Below are positions 33,388 through 42,545 of a DNA stretch of 64,000 bases, one piece after another. Numbering within the stretch: position 1 is the first letter of the stretch; each line of letters opens with the position of its first letter. The notes under the pieces are model-generated. The model was not told the DNA's origin. It worked only from the letters and a program-made list of their open reading frames with translations, and ran no database searches. The DNA lies in assembly GCA_045536815.1 (NCBI GenBank), contig JAZSOH010000018.1, forward strand, positions 20,797-84,796, given 5' to 3'. Both the position numbers and the translations under genes were made by a program. The stretch is from UMGS1279 sp045536815. Its GTDB lineage: Bacteria > Bacillota > Clostridia > Oscillospirales > Acutalibacteraceae.

Positions 33388-34641
33388 TTGTCAGGTAAAA
33401 AGGATGAAAATGTTATTTGTTCCTTTTGCGGCAAAACGCAAGAGGAGGTAATGCAGCTTATTGCAGGGCCTGGTGTTTATATTTGTGATGAGTGTATTGA
33501 TGTTTGCTATAATCTTTTAGGCCACGATACAGGCTTTTTGCCCGAGCCTAATAAGGAAAATAAGGCAAAGCAAAGCACAGAAGAAAAACCCCTTCCTACA
33601 CCTACCGAAATAAAGGCAAAGCTTGACGAATATGTAATCGGTCAGGACGATGCAAAGAAAACACTTTCGGTTGCTGTTTATAATCATTATAAAAAAATCC
33701 GCGCCCTTAAAAGTAGCGAGAGTGATGTAGAACTTGCTAAAAGTAACGTGCTTTTGTTAGGACCTACAGGTGTAGGAAAAACCCTACTGGCAACAACACT
33801 GGCAAGGTTTTTAGACGTACCTATTGCAATAACCGATGCAACCACTCTTACCGAGGCAGGTTATGTTGGTGAGGACGTTGAAAATATATTGCTCAGACTT
33901 ATTCAAGCGGCAGATTATGACACCGAAAAAGCCGAACACGGTATTATTTATATCGATGAAATTGATAAAATCGGTCGTAAATCTGAAAACACCTCAATTA
34001 CAAGGGATGTAAGCGGCGAGGGTGTTCAACAAGCACTACTGAAAATTTTAGAGGGTACTGTTGCGAATGTTCCCCCTCAGGGCGGAAGAAAACATCCGCA
34101 GCAAGAGTTTATCAGAATTGATACAACCAATATTCTCTTTATTTGCGCGGGTGCATTTGACGGTATCGAAAAGATTATAGAGCGCCGAATTGGTCAAAAA
34201 TCTCTTGGCTTTGGTGCTGAAATCAGGGCATCGCTTGAAAGTGAAAAGGATAAGCTAATTAAGGATGTTACCCATAAGGATTTGGTTAAGTTTGGTCTTA
34301 TACCCGAACTTGTCGGCCGTCTTCCTGTTGTAACTCCTTTAGAGGCTCTTGACGAAGAAAAATTGGTTAAAATTATGAAAGAGCCAAAGAATTCAGTGCT
34401 TAAACAGTATGAGCAGCTCTTTAATTTAGATGGTGTAAAGCTTACCTTTGAAGAAGAGGCACTTAAAGCTATTGCAAAGCTTACTGTTGAAAGAAAAACA
34501 GGGGCCAGAGGGCTTCGCTCAATTTTCGAGTCGGTTCTTTTGGAGCCTATGTATACTGTTCCAACCGATAAAACGGTAAAGGAAGTTGTGGTAACAAAGG
34601 CTGCAGTTTTAGGCAAGGAAAAGGTTATCCAAAGAAATTAA
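33388..34641 (+). CDS. clpX: ATP-dependent Clp protease ATP-binding subunit ClpX
   Basis: A 417-residue AAA+ unfoldase. The N-terminal zinc domain has CSFCGKTQEEV and YICDECID, Walker A is LLGPTGVGKTLLA near residue 127, Walker B is IIYIDEIDKIG near 190, and sensor/arginine regions lie in RKTGARGLRSIFE near 370. It starts at TTG behind TTAGGAGG. The stop overlaps the beginning of a repeat that also forms the 5' part of the RNA at 12378. Confidence 0.98.
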   Translation: MSGKKDENVICSFCGKTQEEVMQLIAGPGVYICDECIDVCYNLLGHDTGFLPEPNKENKAKQSTEEKPLPTPTEIKAKLDEYVIGQDDAKKTLSVAVYNHYKKIRALKSSESDVELAKSNVLLLGPTGVGKTLLATTLARFLDVPIAITDATTLTEAGYVGEDVENILLRLIQAADYDTEKAEHGIIYIDEIDKIGRKSENTSITRDVSGEGVQQALLKILEGTVANVPPQGGRKHPQQEFIRIDTTNILFICAGAFDGIEKIIERRIGQKSLGFGAEIRASLESEKDKLIKDVTHKDLVKFGLIPELVGRLPVVTPLEALDEEKLVKIMKEPKNSVLKQYEQLFNLDGVKLTFEEEALKAIAKLTVERKTGARGLRSIFESVLLEPMYTVPTDKTVKEVVVTKAAVLGKEKVIQRN

Positions 34642-34692
34642 ACCTGAACCAGCTTAAAAGGGCGGTTTTAAGGTATCTTTTGGCTCTTTGTC
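34629..34692 (+). repeat. Partial copy of the 12378-12534 structured RNA
   Basis: From AAACCTGA to TTTGTC (34640-34692) this matches 12391-12442 with one substitution and one inserted base over about 53 bases. Weaker similarity (CCAAAG..TTAAAC) extends into the clpX 3' end. The 3' half of the RNA is missing. It lies 51 bases before an XRE regulator whose AGGGTGA ribosome site (34732-34738) can pair with TCACCTAT at 34691-34698. Confidence 0.7.
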
Positions 34693-34743
34693 ACCTATAC
34701 TTATTATATATTTATCGAGTAAATGAAGCATAGGGTGATAATA

Positions 34744-34986
34744 ATGAAATTAAATAAAGCCGTTGCTTACAGAATAAAGGAACTTATGAAAGAGCGAGGA
34801 ATAACACAGTATCAGTTGCATTTAAAAACGGGCGTTCCACAATCAACCATAAGCACAATTATGAAGTGTTCTTACCCTAGTATGAAGCTTAGGATAATAT
34901 ACGAAATTTGCGATGGCCTTTCAATAGGTCTTGCAGACTTTTTCAATTCAGAAGTATTTAGTCGCGAAAATATTGAGGAATGTTGA
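34744..34986 (+). CDS. XRE-family HTH regulator
   Basis: An 80-residue single-domain Cro/CI-type DNA-binding protein. The helix-turn-helix is ITQYQLHLKTGVPQSTISTI (residues 22-41), followed by the family-typical YEICDGLSIGLADFF. The start is the ATG behind AGGGTGATAATA; the open frame extends seven codons upstream without a good site. A terminator follows. Target unknown; it may read the repeat element before it. Confidence 0.82.
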   Translation: MKLNKAVAYRIKELMKERGITQYQLHLKTGVPQSTISTIMKCSYPSMKLRIIYEICDGLSIGLADFFNSEVFSRENIEEC

Positions 34987-34992
34987 GTATTA

Positions 34993-35022
34993 AAAAACCC
35001 ACCTATCAATAGGTGGGTTTTT
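34993..35022. terminator. Bidirectional terminator between XRE gene and lysA
   Basis: AAAAACCCACCTAT, CA, ATAGGTGGGTTTTT: perfect stem with A and T runs. Confidence 0.92.
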
Positions 35023-35028
35023 GATGTT

Positions 35029-36327
35029 TTATATATCATTTCTGGTTATATCTTCCAATGATTCCCTTTTAACCGCTACATAAGGTTTTTTATCCTTAAT
35101 CATTATAAGGGCGGGGCGGGGAATTCGATTATAGTTAGATGCCATAGAATAGTTATAGGCGCCTGTTGTTAAAACCGCTACAGTTTCGCCCCTTTTAATG
35201 TTTTTAGGAAGCTTAATGTTTTCTTGTATAATATCGCCGCTTTCACAACATCTTCCAACAAGGGAACACTTAAAATCACATTTATCGTTCGCGCGGTTTG
35301 CAAGTAAAACTGTGTAATCCGAGCCGTACAAAGCGTATCTTGGATTATCCGACATACCGCCATCAACCGAAACGTAATTTTTATAGCCTGTAATTTCTTT
35401 AACTGTACCAACAGTATAAAGTGTAATTCCTGCATCGGCAACTATGCTTCTGCCGGGCTCCATTCTAATTGCGGGGTGGGGAATATTGAGTTCGGTACAT
35501 TTATTTTTTACATACTCACCAACAAGTAAAATGTTTTTTGCAATATCAATATCGCCATCAGACTCTATATATTTAACGCCAAAGCCACCGCCAAGGTCAA
35601 GCTCTTTTGTGATAAAGCCGTATTTTTCTTTTACCATCGAAATAAATTCGAGCATAATCTTTGCGCTATCAACAAAAACAGCTTCGTCAAACATTTGTGA
35701 GCCAACGTGACAGTGGAAGCCCATAAGCTCAATATTTTTAAGAGAAAGCGCAGTCTTGGTTATTTCTTCGGCTTGATTTGTTTCAATGGCAGAGCCAAAC
35801 TTAGAATCAACCTTGCCGGTTGCAACGGCCTCGTAGGTGTGTGGGTCAATTCCGGGGGTAAGGCGAAGCAAAATCTTTTGTACTTTACCTTTGCTTTTTG
35901 CAATTTCGTCAATGGCCAAAAGCTCAAATTCATTATCAACAACAAAGTAACCTATTTCGTTATCTATAGCGTACGCAATATCATCATCGGTTTTATTGTT
36001 GCTATGAAAATATGCGTTTTTAAGGTTAAAGCCTGCCGACAAAGCGGTATGAATTTCACCCATAGAAACAACGTCTATGCCAAGCCCCTCTTCTTTAATA
36101 ATACGGTAAATTGCCTTAAAAGAGGCAGCCTTGCTAGCGTAAAGGGGAAGGGCGTTTTCACCAAAAGCCGCCTTCATACTTTCAAGATAAATGCGACATT
36201 TTTCTCTAATTTTGCCCTCGTCCATAACATATAAAGGTGTGCCATATTCTTTCGCAAGGCATAAGGAATCAACCCCTGCAAAAAAGAGGTGGCCTTTTTC
36301 ATTTATAGCAAGATTATCACAAATCAT
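35029..36327 (-). CDS. lysA: Diaminopimelate decarboxylase
   Basis: This 432-residue alanine-racemase-fold PLP enzyme makes lysine from meso-diaminopimelate. The PLP lysine is in PLYASKAASFKA near residue 55. Other signatures are MGFHCHVGSQMFDE, LDLGGGFGVKY, RMEPGRSIVADAG, and the active-site cysteine in VGRCCESGDII. The start is the ATG behind GGAGGGAGCGGG. The open frame continues 131 codons upstream through non-coding promoter DNA and should be ignored. With ddh it forms a short lysine route. Confidence 0.95.
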   Translation of the reverse strand: MICDNLAINEKGHLFFAGVDSLCLAKEYGTPLYVMDEGKIREKCRIYLESMKAAFGENALPLYASKAASFKAIYRIIKEEGLGIDVVSMGEIHTALSAGFNLKNAYFHSNNKTDDDIAYAIDNEIGYFVVDNEFELLAIDEIAKSKGKVQKILLRLTPGIDPHTYEAVATGKVDSKFGSAIETNQAEEITKTALSLKNIELMGFHCHVGSQMFDEAVFVDSAKIMLEFISMVKEKYGFITKELDLGGGFGVKYIESDGDIDIAKNILLVGEYVKNKCTELNIPHPAIRMEPGRSIVADAGITLYTVGTVKEITGYKNYVSVDGGMSDNPRYALYGSDYTVLLANRANDKCDFKCSLVGRCCESGDIIQENIKLPKNIKRGETVAVLTTGAYNYSMASNYNRIPRPALIMIKDKKPYVAVKRESLEDITRNDI

Positions 36328-36490
36328 TTGTACCCGCTCCCTCCAAGGAGAAATAAAAAATAAAACAGAGTAAGGCATTTGCCTTTGCCGCTGGAAACGG
36401 CTTCTCTTATAAAGTTTGAAGGTTTTCGCATAAGTATAACATAAAGCAAAAAATTTGTCAATATATACGTCTTTAAAAGGCAAAATTAGG

Positions 36491-36519
36491 TTGACAAAAG
36501 GGACGCTTAGGGTTAAAAT
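36491..36519 (+). promoter_or_regulatory. Promoter of valS
   Basis: TTGACA (36491-36496), 17 bases, TAAAAT (36514-36519), about 35 bases before the GTG start. There is no room for a T-box leader. Confidence 0.8.
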
Positions 36520-36555
36520 ATACTGTGTATGTATTATTATTTGGAGGTATAAAAA

Positions 36556-39186
36556 GTGAAGGAACTTGCAAAAACCTATAATCCTGCCGAGGTTGAAGAT
36601 AGAATTTATGACTATTGGCAAAAAGGCGGTTATTTTCACGCTACTGTGGACAAAAATAAAAAGCCTTATACAATAGTTATTCCCCCACCGAACATTACTG
36701 GTCAACTTCATATGGGTCATGCTCTTGATAACACCCTGCAGGATATCTTAATCCGTTTTCGCAGAATGCAGGGTTATAGCACCCTTTGGATGCCGGGTAC
36801 CGACCACGCTTCAATAGCTACCGAAGCAAAAATTGTTGAGGCTATGAAGGCTGAGGGTATTACTAAAGAGGATATTGGCAGAGAAGAGTTTTTAAAACGC
36901 GCTTGGGAGTGGAAGGATAAATTTGGCTCCCGAATTATTTCTCAGCTTAAAAAGCTAGGCTCTTCTTGTGACTGGGAAAGAGAGCGCTTCACATTAGATG
37001 AGGGCTGTTCTAAAGCGGTTAAAGAGGTTTTCGTTCGCCTTTACGAAAAGGGTCTTATCTATCGTGGTGAGCGTATTATAAACTGGTGTCCACACTGTAA
37101 AACCTCTATCTCCGACGCTGAGGTTACTTATGAGGAAAAGGAAGGAAACTTTTGGCACCTACGCTATCCTCTTGCTGATGGAAGCGGATATTTAGAACTT
37201 GCAACTACCCGTCCCGAAACCATGATGGGAGATACCGCAGTTGCAGTTCACCCTGATGATGAAAGGTATAAACACCTAATCGGCAAAACTATTATGCTTC
37301 CTATAATGAATAGGGAAATTCCCATTGTTGCTGACGAATATGTTGAGATGGATTTTGGTACAGGTGTTGTTAAAATCACACCCGCGCACGACCCGAACGA
37401 CTTTGAAGTAGGTCTTCGCCACAATCTTCCTATTATAAACGTTATGACCGATGAAGCGGTTATAAACGAAAATGGCGGAAAATACTGTGGAATGGACCGC
37501 TATGCCGCAAGAAAAGCGGTTGTAGCTGACCTTGAAGAGCTAGGCTTTTTGGTTAAGGTTGAACCGATGAAGCATAATGTTGGTTCTTGTTATCGTTGCA
37601 ATAGCGTTGTAGAGCCCAGAATTTCAAAACAGTGGTTTGTTAAGATGGCGCCACTTGCAAAACCCGCTATAGAAACTGTTAAAAATGGCGAAATTAAGCT
37701 TATTCCCCAAAGGTTTGAAAAAACCTATTTTAATTGGATGGAGAATATTAAAGACTGGTGTATTTCCCGTCAGCTTTGGTGGGGACACCGAATTCCTGCA
37801 TACTACTGTGCAGATTGCTCTGAGGTTATTGTTTCTAAAGAAGCACCCAGTGTTTGTCCTAAGTGCTCAGGGACAAAGCTTTCTCAGGATGAGGATACCT
37901 TGGACACATGGTTCTCTTCTGCACTTTGGCCCTTCTCAACTCTTGGTTGGCCCGAAGAGAATGAAGATTTAAAATATTTCTACCCAACAAGCACACTTGT
38001 TACAGGTTATGATATTATCTTCTTCTGGGTTGCAAGAATGATTTTCTCCGGTCTTGAATATACAGGCAAGGCTCCGTTTAACACCGTTTTATTCCACGGT
38101 ATTGTTAGAGATGAGCAGGGTAGAAAAATGTCGAAATCTCTTGGTAACGGTATTGACCCGCTTCTTGAGATTGAAAAATATGGTGCCGATGCACTCCGCT
38201 TTACACTTGCAACAGGTAATACCCCCGGTAACGATATGCGTTATTTACCTGATAGGGTTTTGGCAAGTAGAAACTTTGCTAACAAAATTTGGAATGCTGC
38301 AAGGTTCCTTCTTATGAATTTGGACGATAACGAACCTGCACCTTACATTCCCGAAAATCTTTCTACTGCTGATAAGTGGATTCTTTCAAAGTTTAATACT
38401 CTTGCAAAAGAGGTAACCGAAAATCTTGAAAAGTTTGAGCTTGGCCTTGCCGTTGAAAAGCTTTACGACTTTATTTGGGACGTATTTTGCGATTGGTATA
38501 TCGAAATTGCCAAGATTAAGCTTGGTGGCGAAAATGCCGAGGGCAAAAAGACAGCTAAGGCTGTTTTGGTTTACGTTTTCACCGAAACACTTAAGCTTTT
38601 ACATCCATTTATGCCCTTTATTACCGAAGAAATTTGGCAGGCGCTACCTCACGAGGGCGAAACAATTATGACATCAAATTGGCCTGAGTTTAGCGAGGAA
38701 CTAAATTTTGCGTCTGATGAGGCAGATTTCCAGGTTATTATGGAGGCTATTCGTGCCATCCGCGTTCGTAGAAACGAAATGAATGTTGCACCTTCAAGAA
38801 AGGCAAATCTTGTAATTTCTTCCGAAAGAAAGGCAATATTTGAGGATTCGAAGCCTATTATCGAGCGCCTTGCTTACGCTAGTAACATTTCTTTTGACGA
38901 TAAGTACGATGCACAGGGTGCGGTTTGCGTTATCACCGATGCAGCAACTATTTATATGCCAATGAGCGACCTTTTGGACCTTTCTGCCGAAATTTCGCGT
39001 CTTGAAAAAGAACTCGAAAAGGCAAATATAGATAAAGAGTTTTTCGAGAAAAAACTTGGTAATCCCGGTTTTGTTGCGAAGGCTCCTGAAAAGGTTGTGG
39101 CAGAGCAAAGGGCACAACTTGCTAAGGTTTTGGAAAAAATCGAAAATATAAATCAAAGCATTGCCGACATTAAGGCACAAATGTAA
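36556..39186 (+). CDS. valS: Valyl-tRNA synthetase
   Basis: An 876-residue class I synthetase. The HIGH-type motif is PPPNITGQLHMGHALD near residue 46, the editing CP1 domain includes TTRPETMMGDTAVAVHPDD, zinc-knuckle-like pairs CPHCKTS and CPKCSG occur, and the KMSKS motif is GRKMSKSLGNGIDP near 525. The C-terminal 70 residues form the usual coiled-coil tRNA-binding arm. It starts at GTG behind GGAGG. Valine-specific controls are not visible upstream. Confidence 0.97.
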   Translation: MKELAKTYNPAEVEDRIYDYWQKGGYFHATVDKNKKPYTIVIPPPNITGQLHMGHALDNTLQDILIRFRRMQGYSTLWMPGTDHASIATEAKIVEAMKAEGITKEDIGREEFLKRAWEWKDKFGSRIISQLKKLGSSCDWERERFTLDEGCSKAVKEVFVRLYEKGLIYRGERIINWCPHCKTSISDAEVTYEEKEGNFWHLRYPLADGSGYLELATTRPETMMGDTAVAVHPDDERYKHLIGKTIMLPIMNREIPIVADEYVEMDFGTGVVKITPAHDPNDFEVGLRHNLPIINVMTDEAVINENGGKYCGMDRYAARKAVVADLEELGFLVKVEPMKHNVGSCYRCNSVVEPRISKQWFVKMAPLAKPAIETVKNGEIKLIPQRFEKTYFNWMENIKDWCISRQLWWGHRIPAYYCADCSEVIVSKEAPSVCPKCSGTKLSQDEDTLDTWFSSALWPFSTLGWPEENEDLKYFYPTSTLVTGYDIIFFWVARMIFSGLEYTGKAPFNTVLFHGIVRDEQGRKMSKSLGNGIDPLLEIEKYGADALRFTLATGNTPGNDMRYLPDRVLASRNFANKIWNAARFLLMNLDDNEPAPYIPENLSTADKWILSKFNTLAKEVTENLEKFELGLAVEKLYDFIWDVFCDWYIEIAKIKLGGENAEGKKTAKAVLVYVFTETLKLLHPFMPFITEEIWQALPHEGETIMTSNWPEFSEELNFASDEADFQVIMEAIRAIRVRRNEMNVAPSRKANLVISSERKAIFEDSKPIIERLAYASNISFDDKYDAQGAVCVITDAATIYMPMSDLLDLSAEISRLEKELEKANIDKEFFEKKLGNPGFVAKAPEKVVAEQRAQLAKVLEKIENINQSIADIKAQM

Positions 39187-39190
39187 AATA

Positions 39191-39272
39191 AAACTGCCGT
39201 GAGCATTCGTTTAATGTTTACGGCAGTTTCGTTTTAATATAAAAAGAGCAGTAGGTTTTCTACTGCTCTTTT
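39191..39272. terminator. Terminators of valS and of fba
   Basis: AAACTGCCGT/ACGGCAGTTT (39191-39229) followed by CGTTTT on the plus strand; AAAAGAGCAGTAG/CTACTGCTCTTTT (39242-39272) serving the convergent fba. Confidence 0.88.
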
Positions 39273-39288
39273 ATTATAGCATTATAAA

Positions 39289-40224
39289 TTAAGCCTTGCC
39301 TTCGCAACCAAGAACGTTTTGAATCTTATGTGCTACCATGCCTTTAATAGCAGCACGGCCATCGCCAAGGTATTGTCTTGGGTCGAAATGTTCAGGATTC
39401 TCTACAAGATGTTTACGAACAGCGCCTGTAAGAGCTAAGCGAAGGTCAGAGTCGATATTGATTTTGCAAACTGCCATTGTTGCAGCCTTTTTAAGCATAT
39501 CCTCGGGGATACCGATAGCATCAGGCATTTTTCCGCCGTAGGTATTTACCATCTCAACAAATTCGGGAACAACCGAAGAAGCACCGTGTAAAACGATGGG
39601 GAAGTTGGGAAGGCGCTTGCTAACCTCTTCTAAAATATCAAAACGAAGCTGAGGCTTTTGACCGGGCTTGAATTTGTATGCGCCATGGCTTGTACCAATA
39701 GCGATTGCAAGAGAGTCAACACCTGTACGAGTAACGAAATCGTAAACTTGGTCAGGGTCGGTGAAGGAAGCGTCCTCAGCCGAAACGTTAACATCGTCTT
39801 CAATACCTGCAAGCTGTCCAAGCTCACCTTCAACGGTTACACCACGCTCGTGAGCGTACTCAACAACCTTTTTGGTGAGGGCAACGTTATCTTCATAATC
39901 GAGGTGAGAACCATCAATCATAACTGAAGTAAAGCCGCCGTCGATACAGCTTTTGCAAAGCTCGAAGGAATCGCCGTGGTCAAGGTGAAGAGCGATAGGA
40001 AGACCTGTTTCTTCAACAGCTGCCTCAACAAGTTTTACAAGGTAGGTGTGGTTGGCGTATTTACGGGCACCTGCAGAAACCTGTAAAATAAGTGGGGCTT
40101 TAAGGTCTTTAGCCGCCTCGGTGATACCTTGAATGATTTCCATGTTGTTCACGTTAAAGGCACCAACGGCATAGCCGCCTTCATAAGCCTTTTTGAACAT
40201 TTCTTTTGTGTTTACAAGTGGCAT
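39289..40224 (-). CDS. fba: Class II fructose-bisphosphate aldolase
   Basis: A 311-residue zinc aldolase of glycolysis. Zinc ligands are in ALHLDHGDSFELC near residue 80 and in LHGASSVVPEF near 210; the loop GTSHGAYKF near 180 holds another histidine, and VTVEGELGQLAGIEDD near 135 is family-typical. The start is the ATG behind AGGAGTGTG; a GTG three codons earlier lies in that site. Monocistronic. Confidence 0.95.
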   Translation of the reverse strand: MPLVNTKEMFKKAYEGGYAVGAFNVNNMEIIQGITEAAKDLKAPLILQVSAGARKYANHTYLVKLVEAAVEETGLPIALHLDHGDSFELCKSCIDGGFTSVMIDGSHLDYEDNVALTKKVVEYAHERGVTVEGELGQLAGIEDDVNVSAEDASFTDPDQVYDFVTRTGVDSLAIAIGTSHGAYKFKPGQKPQLRFDILEEVSKRLPNFPIVLHGASSVVPEFVEMVNTYGGKMPDAIGIPEDMLKKAATMAVCKINIDSDLRLALTGAVRKHLVENPEHFDPRQYLGDGRAAIKGMVAHKIQNVLGCEGKA

Positions 40225-40317
40225 ATTTGTCACACTCCTAAATTTTATTTACCTAGTTATTATACTATAAATGTTAAAGAAAATAAAGACCTATTTTTAA
40301 AATTGATAAAATTTTCA

Positions 40318-41121
40318 CTAATTATTTTCATTTGTACGTATATAATGAAAAATATACTGCTGTACGATACCTGCACAGTCGGAAAATTCCACCGGAAAAC
40401 CGTCGCTGAAATACTTCTCAAGGGCGCGTTTTATCCAAACATCAGTGGGAAAGGCATCGGTAAAGCCCATTCCATATAAAAGGGTGCAGTCGGCAACCTT
40501 TTTGCCAACACCTTTAATCTTCATTAGCTCTTCTCTTGCAAGATCAGTGGGAAGCTTTTTTATCTCTTCCAAATCTAGCTCACTGCTGCATTTTTTGGCG
40601 GCGTCTAAAATATATTTTGCCCTAAACCCTGCCCTTAGAGGCGCCAAATCTTCCACTGTAAGGTCTTTAAGCTTTTCGGCAGAGGGGAAGGTATAGCCAT
40701 TTTCAAGCTTCTCACCAAAGGTTTCACATAGGCGAGAAATAATACCCTTAATTCTCGGAATATTATTGTTTTGCGAAATTATAAATGAGCAAAGCGCTTC
40801 CCAAGGGGATTGCTTTAAAATGCGAATTCCACTTGTTGTTTTAAGCATAGGAGAGATGATTTTATGTTTTTTGCAGCGCTCAACAATCTCCAGATAATTC
40901 CTTTTCAAATCGAAATAATCTGCCCAAATGCTTTCAAAATCTTCTTTACTTGTATTAAATAAAACAAGAGAATCCCCCTCTTGCTTTATTTTTAAGTATC
41001 TATCGAATGCAACGCCCTCAAAAGCACCGTCCAAAGTTTTTGTCCAACGAAAAGCCTGACCACAGTCTAAGGTGAGAGCAAGGTCAAAAGGCGCTATGTT
41101 TTTGACTAAAAAATCTCCCAA
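40318..41121 (-). CDS. ogg: 8-oxoguanine DNA glycosylase (OGG1-type)
   Basis: A 267-residue base-excision enzyme with an N-terminal OGG domain (LTLDCGQAFRWTK near residue 17) and the HhH-GPD core. The hairpin-helix-hairpin is LMKIKGVGKKVADC with the catalytic lysine near residue 209, and the catalytic aspartate is in FPTDVWIKRAL near 228. Translation probably starts at TTG behind AAGGGGG. OGG1-type rather than MutM-type enzymes are common in anaerobic Clostridia. Confidence 0.92.
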   Translation of the reverse strand: MGDFLVKNIAPFDLALTLDCGQAFRWTKTLDGAFEGVAFDRYLKIKQEGDSLVLFNTSKEDFESIWADYFDLKRNYLEIVERCKKHKIISPMLKTTSGIRILKQSPWEALCSFIISQNNNIPRIKGIISRLCETFGEKLENGYTFPSAEKLKDLTVEDLAPLRAGFRAKYILDAAKKCSSELDLEEIKKLPTDLAREELMKIKGVGKKVADCTLLYGMGFTDAFPTDVWIKRALEKYFSDGFPVEFSDCAGIVQQYIFHYIRTNENN

Positions 41122-41214
41122 AAGTTTTCCCCCTTGAAAAAGTTATTTAAATCATTTATTATATAATACAGTAAAACAAGAGAAAACACAAGGCAAAAAA
41201 GAAAGGAAAATATT

Positions 41215-41874
41215 ATGCGTGAAGATATTTGCACAATTCCCGTTACCGATGTCTTTGAGGAAAACGACGGTTGTCCGATTTGTAGAATGAAAGAAAAGCT
41301 TAGTGTTCGTGCGCTTGATTATATTCTTGGCGCCGCCATGATGGAACCTGACGTAAGAATTATGACCAATAAGGTGGGCTTTTGCAAAGACCATCTTGAA
41401 TATATGTCCACCAAAAAAGGCGGGCTTCCGATAGCTTTAATGCTTGAGACCCATTTAGACGAAATCGCCCATAAAGCATTTGGCGGATTTCATAAGGACG
41501 GAAAAAACGTTGCCCCGTTTTTGAAAAGTTGTTTTGTTTGCGAAAAGGTTGAATGGGGAATGTCGCGTATGATAGAAACGATTTATATAACCTTTGAAAA
41601 GGATAGAGATTTTAGGGAAATGTTTTTGTCTCAGGATACGTTTTGTCTGCCGCATTTCGAAAGGCTTATGAGTGGCGTACCCAAGTCAAGACTTAAAAAA
41701 TACAAAAGTGAGTTTTGCAAAGGTCTAACCGAAATTACCTATAAAAACCTAGATAAAATTAAAGGTGATTTAAAGCATTACGCATCAATGTTCGATTACC
41801 GAAACAGCGGTCCCGATGCCGACTGGGGCGATTCTAAAACTGCTATTGAAAGAGCTTTGAAGTTTTTACGATAA
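41215..41874 (+). CDS. DUF6062-type cysteine/histidine-rich protein
   Basis: A 219-residue protein resembling DUF6062. Four paired Cys/His motifs are spaced through it: DGCPICRMKEK near residue 17, VGFCKDHLEYM near 59, KSCFVCEKVEW near 104, and TFCLPHFERLM near 144, suggesting one or two bound metals or redox thiols. No signal peptide. Divergent from ogg. Function unknown. Confidence 0.75.
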   Translation: MREDICTIPVTDVFEENDGCPICRMKEKLSVRALDYILGAAMMEPDVRIMTNKVGFCKDHLEYMSTKKGGLPIALMLETHLDEIAHKAFGGFHKDGKNVAPFLKSCFVCEKVEWGMSRMIETIYITFEKDRDFREMFLSQDTFCLPHFERLMSGVPKSRLKKYKSEFCKGLTEITYKNLDKIKGDLKHYASMFDYRNSGPDADWGDSKTAIERALKFLR

Positions 41875-41999
41875 TTTATAAGAAAATTTGGAAAATAGAT
41901 AAAATATTTTTCTACAGTCAGTAACAAAATATTAACAAAAAAATAACAGTCAACACCCAAAAAACCCTTAGAAATGCCAAGTTATTGAACTTTTCCACC

Positions 42000-42028
42000 A
42001 AGTTATCCACCGAAATCGTGGATAACTT
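42000..42028. promoter_or_regulatory. Inverted pair of DnaA-box-like sites
   Basis: AAGTTATCCAC (42000-42010) and GTGGATAACTT (42018-42028) are a perfect inverted repeat with a 7-base spacer. Each contains TTATCCAC, matching eight of the nine bases of the DnaA box. A related TTTTCCACC lies just upstream near 41991. The preceding 110 bases are AT-rich. Confidence 0.55.
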
Positions 42029-42113
42029 AATAAATACGAATTGTATAAAAATTTATTTTTTGGCAAAAATTAGAGTGTAATTTTAATGAATTTTTGTCTG
42101 GAGGAAGAGTGAA

Positions 42114-42401
42114 ATGCTTAGAGGAATCAACCGTTCAATAATTGAAATTAACGATACAGGCAACCGATATTTTGAAAGGGTTTTAATATTTGTAAAACCT
42201 GAATTCGGCAACTTTCCGGAGGGGTATTTACAAAAGGAAGCAGCAAAAATGGTTGGTGCCTTTGGCACAAAACCGGTAGGACTTAAAAATAAAAAATATG
42301 TTTCAATGAGAAGAAAAGCCAAACTTAAACGAAATGCATTTTTGATGTTATCTATCGGGGCATTAGCGGTTGTTGGAATAATATTAGCATTGATTATATA
42401 A
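42114..42401 (+). CDS. Small membrane protein of unknown function
   Basis: A 95-residue protein I do not recognise. Residues 1-70 are soluble and basic (FERVLIFVKPEFGNFPEG, RRKAKLKRN) and the C-terminus is one membrane helix (LMLSIGALAVVGIILALII), so it is tail-anchored. The ribosome site is GGAGGAAGAG. It stands alone between DnaA-box-like sites and a strong terminator. Confidence 0.72.
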   Translation: MLRGINRSIIEINDTGNRYFERVLIFVKPEFGNFPEGYLQKEAAKMVGAFGTKPVGLKNKKYVSMRRKAKLKRNAFLMLSIGALAVVGIILALII

Positions 42402-42405
42402 AATG

Positions 42406-42445
42406 TTGCGCCCGCTAAGGAGTTTTTTAGTGGGCGCAATTTTTT
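42406..42445 (+). terminator. Terminator of the small membrane protein gene
   Basis: TTGCGCCCGCTAA and TTAGTGGGCGCAA pair with one G-T wobble, followed by six T. Confidence 0.92.
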
Positions 42446-42545
42446 GTATAAAAAATGTCATAAAATGTTGAAAAGCGGCATAGGTTTATGGTAAAATAAA
42501 CTGTGTGTAGAATGTTTTCTTTAAATAATCATTTTGAGGTGTTTA

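Noticed and set aside
36328..36720. A 563-residue version of lysA.
   Set aside because: The extra 131 codons cover the valS/lysA intergenic region. The ATG at 36327 has GGAGGGAGCGGG and gives the normal 432-residue length.
42000..42028. Chromosomal origin of replication.
   Set aside because: dnaA, dnaN and rpmH are not nearby and only two or three boxes are present.
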